Source of the DNA: Lachnospiraceae bacterium MC2017 | GTDB lineage: Bacteria > Bacillota > Clostridia > Lachnospirales > Lachnospiraceae | Direction: 5' to 3' | Assembly (NCBI GenBank): GCA_000701625.1 | Contig: JNJK01000006.1 | Coordinates: 124,001-188,000, forward strand | DNA: 64,000 nt | Part shown: piece by piece, positions 16,471-24,947 of the stretch | How positions within the stretch are numbered: position 1 is the first letter of the stretch | Layout of the letters: every line of letters begins with the position of its first letter | The notes under the pieces: model-generated | What the model was told of the DNA's origin: nothing | Database searches by the model: none | What the model saw: only the letters and a program-made list of their open reading frames with translations | Translations under genes and position numbers: made by a program

Positions 16471-16907
16471 TAAATACAGTAGACATAAAAAAGGCGGTCA
16501 TAGCATTACTCAGGAATAAATATCCTGAGGCAAAGTGTTATGGAGCCGATGTGAAGGAAGGCTTAAGAAAGCCGGCATTTAATATACAGCTTATCCCGTC
16601 AGACATAAGTGGAAGCAACTATTCGACATTTAGCTCGGTATATCTTTGCACCATAACCTATTTCCAAAAGAAGGTATCTGAGGTTGATATGCTTTCGGTG
16701 GCATCAGAGGTGCATAGGCTATTTGGTCGTAAACTCCAGGTAAAGGATCGTCATTTAAATGTATCTTCATTTCGGTATGATCTCACAGGTGAAAACGGAG
16801 ATCTTCTTCAGATGAGTGTCGAGTTTGAATTCCTCGATGCCTGGGAAAGAGCTAAAGAGCCAGAAGTTGCAAGAAGGATAAGCGTTGAAAGTGAAGCGGA
16901 GGTATAA
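16467..16907 (+). CDS. Phage tail terminator-type protein (DUF6838)
   Basis: A 146-residue protein resembling the DUF6838 family found at this exact place in Firmicutes myoviruses. It opens with NTVDIKKAVIALLRNKYPEA and has mixed alpha/beta sequence consistent with tail-terminator fold. ATG 16467 overlaps the upstream TGA (ATGA), so translation is coupled. It should cap the tail and bind the neck. Family assignment is by pattern and position. Confidence 0.75.
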   Translation: MINTVDIKKAVIALLRNKYPEAKCYGADVKEGLRKPAFNIQLIPSDISGSNYSTFSSVYLCTITYFQKKVSEVDMLSVASEVHRLFGRKLQVKDRHLNVSSFRYDLTGENGDLLQMSVEFEFLDAWERAKEPEVARRISVESEAEV

Positions 16908-16912
16908 AGGAC

Positions 16913-17974
16913 ATGGGAATGCCCGGAATAAATATAAGTTTTAGCGAGGTGGCGGCTACAGCCATAAGGCGTGGTGAGAGAGGTGTGATCGGTATGATTC
17001 TTAAAGGTACGGTCCCCTCGAAAAATCCGGTGGAAGTGTATTCGGTAAAGGATATACCTTCCACCTTTTCTAATGCAAACAAGGAGCAGCTGCAGCTTGC
17101 ACTTGCAGGATATGTGAATGCCCCGAGGAAGATTGTGGCGTATTGCATCGGGGCATCTGCGGAAGATTATACGGAGGCCCTGGACTGGTTCGAGGTGAAT
17201 AAGTTTGATTATCTTGTCATTCCTACGGTCGAGACTGACGGAAAGACAAAGGAGATCGCTTCCTGGATCAAGAGCCTTAGAGGTGAAGGCAAGAGAGTGA
17301 AAGCTGTACTTCCGAATAGCCCTTCAGACAGCGAAGGAATCATAAACTACACAACTGAAGCAGTAACAGCAGATGGTGTGACTTATACGGCAGAGCAGTA
17401 TTGCTCAAGAATTGCCGGTATCATTGCCGGAACTCCTCTTACTATTGCATGTACGTATGCTCCGCTTTCAGAGCTTACGGATTGCACCAGGCTTAAGAAG
17501 GACGATATGGATAAGGCGGTTGATGCCGGTGAATTCATTGTTTTCTTTGATGGCGTGAAGGTTAAGGTGGCAAGAGGAGTTAATTCCCTTGTTATGACAA
17601 CTGACACAAAGGGGGCTCAGTTCAAAAAGATCAAGATCGTAGAAGCTATGGATATGATCCATGATGATATCAAAACTACAGCTGAGGATTCATACCTCGG
17701 TAAGTATGCGAACAGCTACGACAATAAGTGTCTGCTCATATCTGCGATTAACGGGTACTTCAGTAAGTTGATTGCTGACGGAATCCTTTCATCAGCAGAG
17801 GTCGGAATCGATGTAAACGCGAACCGAATCTACCTTGAGTCAAAGGGAGAGGATGTGAAGTCGCTTAATGATGATGAGATAAAGACACATGATACCGGCG
17901 ACCAGGTATTTCTTTATGCTAAGGTCAAGATTCTTGATGCTATCGAGGAAATCACTCTTCCGATAAGCATTTGA
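16913..17974 (+). CDS. Phage tail sheath protein
   Basis: A 353-residue tail sheath subunit (XkdK type). It opens with GMPGINISFSE and ends in the conserved DAIEEITLPISI strand that interlocks sheath subunits. Its presence shows a contractile tail. It follows the terminator gene by five bases and precedes the tube gene, as in all PBSX-like clusters. Length is somewhat short compared with many sheaths but complete at both ends. Confidence 0.93.
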   Translation: MGMPGINISFSEVAATAIRRGERGVIGMILKGTVPSKNPVEVYSVKDIPSTFSNANKEQLQLALAGYVNAPRKIVAYCIGASAEDYTEALDWFEVNKFDYLVIPTVETDGKTKEIASWIKSLRGEGKRVKAVLPNSPSDSEGIINYTTEAVTADGVTYTAEQYCSRIAGIIAGTPLTIACTYAPLSELTDCTRLKKDDMDKAVDAGEFIVFFDGVKVKVARGVNSLVMTTDTKGAQFKKIKIVEAMDMIHDDIKTTAEDSYLGKYANSYDNKCLLISAINGYFSKLIADGILSSAEVGIDVNANRIYLESKGEDVKSLNDDEIKTHDTGDQVFLYAKVKILDAIEEITLPISI

Positions 17975-17989
17975 TCAGGGAGGATGTAA

Positions 17990-18424
17990 ATGAACAGCTA
18001 TGCACCTGAAAGGGTAATAAACGGAACCTTTGGAGAGGTATGGGTTAACAGCACATATATGGCTGAGGCTACAGCACTTGAAGCAAAGGTTTCTATCGAT
18101 AAGACAGAGGTAAACCAGACTGGAACACTTGCAAAAGGATATAAGATTACAGGAATCGACTGTAAGGGGACACTTAAGCTCAATAAGGTGTCCTCTTTTT
18201 TCATTAGCCTGTTATCTGAGAATCTGAAAAAGGGCAAGGTTACACCGGTAACGATTATCACAAAGCTCGCAGATCCGGATTCGTTTGGAGCTGAGAGAGT
18301 GCAGCTTGATAACTGTACATTTGATGAACTTACGCTTGCATCATGGGAAGTGAAGAAGCTCGGTGAAGAGTCTATACCGTTCACGTTCACTTCATGGCAG
18401 GTACTGGACAGCATAAACGTGTGA
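17990..18424 (+). CDS. xkdM: Phage tail tube protein
   Basis: A 144-residue tail tube subunit of the XkdM family. Typical features are RVINGTFGEVWVNSTYMAEA near the start, and the beta pattern of the rest ending SWQVLDSINV. It polymerises inside the sheath to form the DNA channel. It lies 16 bases after the sheath gene with a GGAGG site. Confidence 0.92.
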   Translation: MNSYAPERVINGTFGEVWVNSTYMAEATALEAKVSIDKTEVNQTGTLAKGYKITGIDCKGTLKLNKVSSFFISLLSENLKKGKVTPVTIITKLADPDSFGAERVQLDNCTFDELTLASWEVKKLGEESIPFTFTSWQVLDSINV

Positions 18425-18441
18425 GAAAGGAAGAGATATAG

Positions 18442-18852
18442 ATGGCAAATTTGGTAGAAGAGTTACTTAAGGCAGACGCGAAGAAGGCGGATGAGCTTTC
18501 AACAGCGATTGTTAAGTCGAAGAGGCTTGCAAAGATCCTGGGTTCCGAAGGCGACGTGGAGATTACAGTTAGAGAGATTCCGGCAAGAAGAATCAATGAC
18601 ATCGTATCTATGCAGTTTGATCGTAAGGGGCGTTTTGACATCAGTAAATCATTTGATGCCAAGGCGCTCTGCTGCGTTGAGGGTATTGTTGAGCCGGACA
18701 TCAAGGATAAGAACTTGGCAGCTCACTTTGGCTGTGCAACTCCGAAGGATCTTGTAATAAAGCTCTTTGGAAGTGAGATCACAGCAATCTCTGATAAGAT
18801 CACAGTACTGTCCGGAGTAGAGGCAGATACAGAGGATGAGATAAAAAACTGA
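18442..18852 (+). CDS. xkdN: Tail assembly chaperone, short form
   Basis: A 136-residue XkdN-like tail assembly chaperone. It is the zero-frame product, ending DEIKN at TGA 18850-18852. Such proteins coat the tape measure while the tube forms. The last two codons, AAA AAC, belong to a classical slippery heptamer, so this gene very probably also makes a longer frameshift form. Confidence 0.85.
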   Translation: MANLVEELLKADAKKADELSTAIVKSKRLAKILGSEGDVEITVREIPARRINDIVSMQFDRKGRFDISKSFDAKALCCVEGIVEPDIKDKNLAAHFGCATPKDLVIKLFGSEITAISDKITVLSGVEADTEDEIKN

Positions 18853-19028
18853 TAGTAGCGGACAGGGACGTATCGATTATGTACTACCTGTTTCGCTACC
18901 ATCATTGGAATCCTAAAGACTACGTTGAAATGGGATATGGCGCTAGGACAGTTATAGCAGCGTTTGTAGCCCAGGAATCATCAGAAAAACGGAAAGAGTA
19001 CGAGGAGGTGATGAACAGTGGCAAATAA
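18442..19028 (+). CDS. Tail assembly chaperone, -1 frameshift form
   Basis: If ribosomes slip -1 on A AAA AAC (18843-18849), reading continues through CTG ATA GTA and stays open for 59 residues to TAA 19026-19028, giving about 195 residues. The added part has a chaperone-T look (MYYLFRYHHWNPKDYVEMGY) and its reading frame has no convincing start site of its own. It overlaps the tape measure start at 19018. Paired G and G-T proteins are an established feature of long-tailed phages; the event here is predicted, not shown. Confidence 0.75.
18843..18849 (+). promoter_or_regulatory. Slippery heptamer A AAA AAC for -1 frameshifting
   Basis: The heptamer fits X XXY YYZ in the correct zero-frame phase (codons AAA 18844 and AAC 18847), immediately before the stop codon of the short chaperone. 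Confidence 0.8.
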
Positions 19029-21234
19029 GACGGTTGATGTAACTTTGCGTTTTATCGATAAGTTTACATCACCAATGAAAGGTGCAATCGGAAGTCTCGA
19101 AACTCATGCGCGTCAGTATAAGCGTATGGGTAAAGAGATCGAAGGCACTGGAAAAAGTATAGCTGCTGTTGGAAAGACACTCACTACCTCGGTTACCGTA
19201 CCAATAGTAGGGCTTGGAGCGGCGGCAGTAAAGACTGCAGCTGACTTTGAAGCTGGTATGAGTAAGGTTCAGTCAATATCTGGAGCATCCTCTGACGAGA
19301 TGGGAAAACTTGCTGAAAAGGCAAGAGAGATGGGAGCTAAGACAAAGTTCTCAGCATCTGAGTCAGCGGATGCTTTTTCTTATATGGCGATGGCCGGCTG
19401 GAAAACTCAGGATATGCTCGATGGTATTGAAGGCATTATGTATCTCGCCGGTGCATCGGGAGAGGATCTTGCTCAGACATCAGATATAGTAACGGACGCA
19501 CTTACAGCATTTGGAATGAAGGCATCAGATACAAACATGTTTGTAGATGTACTTGCAAAGACAGCATCGAACGCAAACACAGATGTAGCAAAGATGGGTG
19601 AGACATTCCAGTACGTAGCTCCGGTAGCTGGAGCACTTGGATATGATGTGAAAGATGTTTCTGTTGCTATCGGTCTTATGGCAAACAGTGGTATTAAGGC
19701 ATCATCAGCCGGAACTTCTCTTAGAGCACTTCTTTCAAACCTTGCAAAACCCTCAAAGGAAGTTGCAACAGCTATGGATGCGTTAGGTATAAGCCTTACG
19801 GATAGCAGCGGCGAAATAAAGGATTTCTCGGTACTTATGGAGGAGATGCGAGGAGCCTTTTCAGGGCTTACAGAGGCGCAGAAAGCCCAGTACGCTTCTT
19901 CCCTTGCGGGTAAGACCGGTATGTCAGGTCTTCTTGCAATCGTGAATGCTTCCCAGAGTGACTTCGATAAGTTGACAGAGTCGATACAAAACTCCAATGG
20001 TGCTGCTAAGGAAATGTATGATGTGGCGAATGATAACCTGGCAGGGCAGCTTACTGTAATAAAGTCATCACTTGAATCTATCGCTATAACGTTTGGAAAT
20101 AAGCTGATGCCATATGTGAAGATGGGAGTTACATTCCTTCAGTCGCTTGCAGATAAGTTTTCTGGACTTAGCGATCAGACTGTAGGTTTCATTGTAAAGG
20201 CGGCAGCAATAGCAGCGGCAGTAGGGCCTATGCTTCTGGCATTTGGAAAGGTTGTAATGGTTGTCGGCAAGGTTGTGAGCATTGCAGGAAAACTTGGAAT
20301 GGCGATCAAAACGGCAGGAGGAGTTATGGCGCTTATTACTTCTCCCGCAGGCATCGTTGTTATAGCTCTTATGGCGATTGTTGCAGCAGGTGTTCTTATC
20401 GTAAAGAACTGGGACACGATCAAAGCTGCAGCTATGAATGTCTGGGATTTTATAAAAGGTGTTTTTTCAGATATCGGGTTTTCAGCAGAGGAGTTCGGTA
20501 GCAAGTTTGATGGGATAAAGTCGGGATTTATGTCGATAGCCTCATCTTTTCAGGAATTTTGGAGTGTTGTATCTCCGTACATCATGAAATATGGAGAGCT
20601 TATGAAATTGGTGTATGGTGTGCAGTTCGCAGCTATCATTGGTGCAGCTACCGGATACATTTCATCGTTTGCTTCATCTGTAATGGAGATGGCGTCTGGC
20701 ATGATGCAGGCATTCAGAGGTGTTTTGGACTTTTTGACAGGTGTCTTTACGGGAAACTGGTCTAAAGCCTGGAACGGCGTGAAGGATATCTTTAGTGGTG
20801 TGTTTAAGTCACTAGCCGCACTTGCGAAAGCTCCCCTTAACGCTGTGATTTCTATAATTAACGGAGCTATTGCTGGTATTAATAAGCTCGGAATCGATAT
20901 CCCAGACTGGGTACCGGTGCTTGGCGGTAAGAAATTCACTATAAATATCCCGAAGATTCCTATGCTGTATCGCGGTACTGATAACTGGATTGGTGGTCCG
21001 GCGATGATACATGATCGGGGTGCTGAGATTATCGATCTTCCGAAAGGAACGAGAGTTATTCCGCATGATAAGAGCTTGGAGATGGCAAAGGCTAGCGGTT
21101 CTAAAAACATACAGATAACAATAGCAAGACTTGCTGACAGCATCATAGTTCGTGAACAGGGAGACATTGAAGCCATAGCGGATATGCTTGCGGCAAAACT
21201 TGAAGAAACTGCAATGAACATGGGAGTTGTATGA
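19018..21234 (+). CDS. Phage tail tape measure protein
   Basis: A 738-residue tape measure protein of the TP901 core family. An N-terminal coiled region is followed by the conserved core (ATEFE-like AADFEAGMSKVQSISGAS, then FQYVAPVAGALGYDVKDV). Alanine-rich hydrophobic segments follow at about 390-465, and a C-terminal GPAMIHDRGAEIIDLPKGT motif common in these proteins. The start is GTG 19018 with GGAGG nine bases upstream. It sets tail length, and its size fits a tail of roughly 110 nm by the usual rule of thumb (inference). Confidence 0.93.
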   Translation: MANKTVDVTLRFIDKFTSPMKGAIGSLETHARQYKRMGKEIEGTGKSIAAVGKTLTTSVTVPIVGLGAAAVKTAADFEAGMSKVQSISGASSDEMGKLAEKAREMGAKTKFSASESADAFSYMAMAGWKTQDMLDGIEGIMYLAGASGEDLAQTSDIVTDALTAFGMKASDTNMFVDVLAKTASNANTDVAKMGETFQYVAPVAGALGYDVKDVSVAIGLMANSGIKASSAGTSLRALLSNLAKPSKEVATAMDALGISLTDSSGEIKDFSVLMEEMRGAFSGLTEAQKAQYASSLAGKTGMSGLLAIVNASQSDFDKLTESIQNSNGAAKEMYDVANDNLAGQLTVIKSSLESIAITFGNKLMPYVKMGVTFLQSLADKFSGLSDQTVGFIVKAAAIAAAVGPMLLAFGKVVMVVGKVVSIAGKLGMAIKTAGGVMALITSPAGIVVIALMAIVAAGVLIVKNWDTIKAAAMNVWDFIKGVFSDIGFSAEEFGSKFDGIKSGFMSIASSFQEFWSVVSPYIMKYGELMKLVYGVQFAAIIGAATGYISSFASSVMEMASGMMQAFRGVLDFLTGVFTGNWSKAWNGVKDIFSGVFKSLAALAKAPLNAVISIINGAIAGINKLGIDIPDWVPVLGGKKFTINIPKIPMLYRGTDNWIGGPAMIHDRGAEIIDLPKGTRVIPHDKSLEMAKASGSKNIQITIARLADSIIVREQGDIEAIADMLAAKLEETAMNMGVV

Positions 21235-21247
21235 GGTGAGTATGGAG

Positions 21248-21823
21248 ATGTATATATCAGACGGGAGCTTAACTATTCAGCTTCCGGTGTTACCCTCTGA
21301 GTTTTCAATACAGACATCGCATCATCTTGAAGAAGTAAATATACAGGAGCTGGGAGATGTAATTCTTATTGGAAAACGGAAACTTGATAGTGTAACGATA
21401 AGTTCTATTTTTCCTGCACAGGAATATCCATTCATGCATGGTAAGTTCAGAAAGCCATATGATATTTGTGCTGATATAAGAAGATGGGAAGATAACGGGG
21501 CCGTACTTCAGCTTCAGATAACTGGGGCTCAGTACGGCACTTCTGTTGTTATCGAGTCATTTTCATACGGAGAGTCAGATGGTACAGGTGATGTGAGTTT
21601 TTCCATAGTTTTTAAGGAATATAGACAGCTAAGTACCGCTCGTGTGACTAAAAACATGAAGCAGCAGACGTATGTATGCCAGAAGGGAGATACCTTTTAT
21701 TCGATTGCTCGTATGTTTACCGGAAACAGTGCAAATGCTGAAGCGATCGCAAGGATGAATGGAATGAAGGTATCGGCAAGGCTAAAGAAGGGAAAGAGGA
21801 TAATAGTGTCTTATGAAGGTTAG
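21248..21823 (+). CDS. LysM-containing baseplate protein (XkdP-like)
   Basis: A 191-residue protein resembling XkdP. The N-terminal 135 residues form a tail-protein domain; a LysM domain (about 142-188) starts TYVCQKGDTFYSIARMF and would bind peptidoglycan. AGGTGA at 21234-21239 best fits ATG 21248, although ATG 21242 is possible. It overlaps the next gene by 11 bases. It probably helps the baseplate engage the cell wall. Confidence 0.85.
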   Translation: MYISDGSLTIQLPVLPSEFSIQTSHHLEEVNIQELGDVILIGKRKLDSVTISSIFPAQEYPFMHGKFRKPYDICADIRRWEDNGAVLQLQITGAQYGTSVVIESFSYGESDGTGDVSFSIVFKEYRQLSTARVTKNMKQQTYVCQKGDTFYSIARMFTGNSANAEAIARMNGMKVSARLKKGKRIIVSYEG

Positions 21824-22754
21824 ATGGAATGATGAGTTTATAACGGATTTTGTTTCATCGGTAACGTGGAGTGGATCTGCGTCACAGGCAAGTAGGACGT
21901 TATCTTTTACGGTTGCAAACAGCCCTTATGACGTGAGTTTTCAAAAATTAAACATAGCGCTGGGAGATCTCATATATTTTTATGACGAAGGAAAGTGCCT
22001 GTTTGTTGGAGTTATAACTGATATGACAAGAACCGGACAGATAGGATCACTCACATATACAGCAAAGGACTTCATGCATTATCTTCTTCGAAGCACTGGT
22101 GCCTATGTGTTTAAGCATTCAAAGCCTGAGGCCATAACAGAAAAGGTGTGTCGGGATATACAGATAAAGACAGGAACACTTGCAAAGACTGGGAAAAATA
22201 TAAAGTCGCTTATTATAGAAAATGACAGCTATTACAACATCATATTGAAAGCTTACGCGAAAGCAGCGCAGAAGCATGGGGAAGCCTATATGCCGGTTAT
22301 GGATGGCATAAGGCTTTCTGTCATTTTAAAGGGTGAATTCTCTGGAATTACTTTGGATAGTGTATCTGATCTTACATCATCTTCATACAGTCAGACCACA
22401 TCGGACATGGTAAACAGGGTCTGGATAGTAAATAACAAAAATAAGATGACTGGCCATGTGAAGGATACAGACTCGATTAATCGCTACGGTATATATCAGT
22501 CTATTTACAAGAAGGAAAAAGGTGTAAATGCAAAGAAGGCTGCAAAAAAGCTGCTTACCGGGATTACATCATCAGCATCTGTGGAAGCTATTGGAAATGT
22601 TGCATGTGTCAGCGGTTACGCAATCAATATCCGGGATAATGCATCTGGTCTTATAGGGAGATTTTATATCGATAGTGACAGTCATAAATATGAGAACGGT
22701 ACGCATACCATGTCGTTGCAGCTTGCCTTTGAAAACAAGATGGAGGAAGTCTGA
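21813..22754 (+). CDS. xkdQ: Baseplate hub protein (XkdQ-like)
   Basis: A 313-residue protein of the XkdQ/YqbQ family, equivalent to the gpD/gp27 hub that links tube and baseplate. The beta-rich N-terminus WNDEFITDFVSSVTWSG and the later TSDMVNRVWIVNNKNKM segment fit. It overlaps neighbours on both sides by a few bases, indicating a tightly coupled operon. Confidence 0.88.
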   Translation: MKVRWNDEFITDFVSSVTWSGSASQASRTLSFTVANSPYDVSFQKLNIALGDLIYFYDEGKCLFVGVITDMTRTGQIGSLTYTAKDFMHYLLRSTGAYVFKHSKPEAITEKVCRDIQIKTGTLAKTGKNIKSLIIENDSYYNIILKAYAKAAQKHGEAYMPVMDGIRLSVILKGEFSGITLDSVSDLTSSSYSQTTSDMVNRVWIVNNKNKMTGHVKDTDSINRYGIYQSIYKKEKGVNAKKAAKKLLTGITSSASVEAIGNVACVSGYAINIRDNASGLIGRFYIDSDSHKYENGTHTMSLQLAFENKMEEV

Positions 22755-22990
22755 TGAACGCTTATGAAAAGATTATAAAGAGAATGCGATCTGAAGGTGG
22801 GAAGAATACGGTGTATCCTTTGAAACTTGGTGAGGTTTTGTCAGGTAAGAAGATTAGCCTCGGTAATATCAAGCTGGATAGTTCACTGTATGTGCTTCTT
22901 GATAGTGTCGGCAGCATTTCCAAGGGGGACACAGTGCTTATTGCAGCGCTTTCTAATGAAGAGTATGTCGTACTCGGAAAGGTGAAGTGA
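22754..22990 (+). CDS. Small baseplate protein (DUF2577, XkdR-like)
   Basis: A 78-residue DUF2577 protein, the XkdR equivalent: N-terminal helix then a small beta barrel (LKLGEVLSGKKISLGNIKLD and GDTVLIAALSNEEYVVLGKV). It starts inside the stop codon of the hub gene. Proteins at this place lie near the baseplate hub. Confidence 0.82.
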   Translation: MNAYEKIIKRMRSEGGKNTVYPLKLGEVLSGKKISLGNIKLDSSLYVLLDSVGSISKGDTVLIAALSNEEYVVLGKVK

Positions 22991-23385
22991 TGTTTCCGTT
23001 TGATATAGATGAAAAGAATCTGGAAGATAGCCAGAACAAGATCTTTAAGGAATATGAAATAAACTTCAAAACAGGCCAGCTTACCGGAAGAACGGTAACC
23101 GGAGTGGAAGCGATCAAAGTGTGGGCATGGCTTGCTCTTAAGACCGCAAGATACAGATTCCAGCAATACTCATGGAACTATGGAAGTGAGCTTGATGATC
23201 TAATCGGGAACGGATACGCCGGAGAGCATGTGGAGTCTGAGGTTAAGCGTATGGTTACGGATTGTCTGAAGGCAAATAAGCACATAAAAGGGATCAGGGA
23301 TTTCACTTGTAGTTTTGAGGATGGAAAAATTACAGCAGCTTTTACGATCATAACGGATTACGGGGAGGCAGATATAAGTGTTTGA
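22990..23385 (+). CDS. xkdS: Baseplate wedge protein (DUF2634, XkdS-like, gp25 type)
   Basis: A 131-residue protein of the DUF2634/XkdS family, related to the T4 gp25 wedge that seeds sheath assembly. The signature GVEAIKVWAWLALKTARYRF is clear, followed by the helical QYSWNYGSELDDLIG. ATG 22990 overlaps the previous TGA. Confidence 0.88.
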   Translation: MFPFDIDEKNLEDSQNKIFKEYEINFKTGQLTGRTVTGVEAIKVWAWLALKTARYRFQQYSWNYGSELDDLIGNGYAGEHVESEVKRMVTDCLKANKHIKGIRDFTCSFEDGKITAAFTIITDYGEADISV

Positions 23386-24436
23386 GGATAGAACGTATGA
23401 AAACATCATGAAAGAAATGATGTCGGAAATGCCTGATGACATAAATACAGAAGAGGGATCTCTTATATTCAATGCTTGTGCAAAGCAGGCATTGAAACTG
23501 GAAGAGGCATATCTTTCTATGGCATACATTTACGATAACATGCTTCCGGACACCCAGGATGAAGAGCATCTCATCAGATATTCAAAGGAACGTGGAGTTG
23601 AGATAAAGAAAGCCACACATGCAATACTTCTCGGGGTTTTTAATCAGGAGATAGAGACTGGAACACGCTTCACCCTAAATGACATGGACTACACGGTGGT
23701 GGAATGTATTGGTGGCTTCAACTATAGGCTTGAGTGTGAGGAGGAAGGTACAGTGGGAAACACCTCATTTGGAGAGCTCGATCCTGTTGACTATGTTGAT
23801 GAGTGGCAGGGCGGACAGATAACAAAAGTGCTGGTGCCTGGAGTGAATCGTGAGGACACGGAGGTTTTCCGGCAGAGGGTTTTCGATACCTTTACCACAA
23901 AGGCTTTCGGAGGCAACAGGGCTGACTATATCCGTTTCTTTAACGAGATGGATGAGGTTGGAAGCATAAAGGCCGAAAGACGTGATATGGCGGCAACATG
24001 TATAGATGTCTATTTCACCGACAGGGATTTCAGAGTTCCATCTACGGTTGTTGTTTCATCTGTACAGGAAAAGGTAGATCCGGAATCATCCCAGGGTGAT
24101 GGAAACGGACGCGCACCGATAGGACATAAGGTTATGGTACATCCTGTAATTGGTGTGACTATAGATATAGAGACAAAGATTACATTTGAAAATGGTTATT
24201 CATACGATGCTGTGAAATCGTACATAGATAGTAAGGTAAGTGAGTACTTTAGTGAACTTCGTGCAAAGTGGAGTGATTCTGAGAACCTCACGGTAAGGAT
24301 TTCACAGCTTGAGTCAAGGATTCTTTCGGTTGATGGAATTGCTGATATCTCCGGTAGCAAACTTAACGGAAAAGATGAGAACTATGTGCTTGGAACGTAT
24401 GAGATACCGCTGGAAGGAGAATTCAATGCAGTTTAA
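23378..24436 (+). CDS. xkdT: Baseplate J / gp47-like protein
   Basis: A 352-residue baseplate J protein (XkdT, T4 gp6 relative), the main wedge component. It has the typical N-terminal IMKEMMSEMPDDINTEEGSL, the central GGNRADYIRFFNEMDEVGSI (J-protein core) and the GRAPIGHKVMVHPV strand. It starts at GTG 23378 with GGGGAGG nine bases before it and overlaps the wedge gene by 8 bases. Confidence 0.93.
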   Translation: MFEDRTYENIMKEMMSEMPDDINTEEGSLIFNACAKQALKLEEAYLSMAYIYDNMLPDTQDEEHLIRYSKERGVEIKKATHAILLGVFNQEIETGTRFTLNDMDYTVVECIGGFNYRLECEEEGTVGNTSFGELDPVDYVDEWQGGQITKVLVPGVNREDTEVFRQRVFDTFTTKAFGGNRADYIRFFNEMDEVGSIKAERRDMAATCIDVYFTDRDFRVPSTVVVSSVQEKVDPESSQGDGNGRAPIGHKVMVHPVIGVTIDIETKITFENGYSYDAVKSYIDSKVSEYFSELRAKWSDSENLTVRISQLESRILSVDGIADISGSKLNGKDENYVLGTYEIPLEGEFNAV

Positions 24437-24947
24437 CACACCAGAGGTTGTTGCCGGAATAAGGGATATTTCAGAAATTTACAAAATGAATGATACCGTT
24501 GGAAGCTGTATTGATGAAGAGATAAAAAGTCTTGAGGATGACATTTTCATTGAAAGCTGCGGTGAACAGAAGCTGGGGCGTATTGAAAAGCTGCTAGGAA
24601 TATGTCCAAAAGACACTGACGGAATGGAAATGAGGCGGTTTGCTGTCATGACCGGAATCAGTGACAGGAAGACCTACAACATGGACGGATTGAAAAGAAA
24701 GATAGAGGCACTATGCGGTAAGGATAATTACAGGCTTTATCTTGACTTTCCAAGTGCACTAGTTCATTTATCACTGACTCTTGCAGCAAAGAACTGCTAT
24801 GAATCCGTTATGGATATGCTTGATGAACAGCTTCCGCTTAACATGGCGATTGAAGGAGAAATCCTGTACCACACATACGAAGCATTGAAATCATATACAT
24901 ACGGTGAACTTGCGGATTATGAATGTGGGCAGATAAGGGAGATCTGA
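24426..24947 (+). CDS. Tail protein DUF2313 (YmfQ-like, gpI type)
   Basis: A 173-residue protein of the YmfQ/DUF2313 family that joins baseplate to tail fibre. AAGGAG six bases before ATG 24426 sets the start. It has the family's layout: N-terminal helices, then a mixed domain with EKLLGICPKDTDGMEMRR. The ATG of the fibre gene overlaps its TGA. Confidence 0.85.
   Translation: MQFNTPEVVAGIRDISEIYKMNDTVGSCIDEEIKSLEDDIFIESCGEQKLGRIEKLLGICPKDTDGMEMRRFAVMTGISDRKTYNMDGLKRKIEALCGKDNYRLYLDFPSALVHLSLTLAAKNCYESVMDMLDEQLPLNMAIEGEILYHTYEALKSYTYGELADYECGQIREI

Noticed and set aside
18879-19028. Separate small gene starting at ATG 18879
   Set aside because: No ribosome-binding site, and the frame is continuous through the slippery heptamer, so a frameshift extension explains it better.
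19473-19997. Minus-strand frame of 174 codons
   Set aside because: Also a shadow of the tape measure gene, with low-complexity Ser/Ala composition.
20550-21221. Long open frame on the minus strand (223 codons)
   Set aside because: Antisense shadow of the alanine-rich tape measure gene; no start site or family resemblance.
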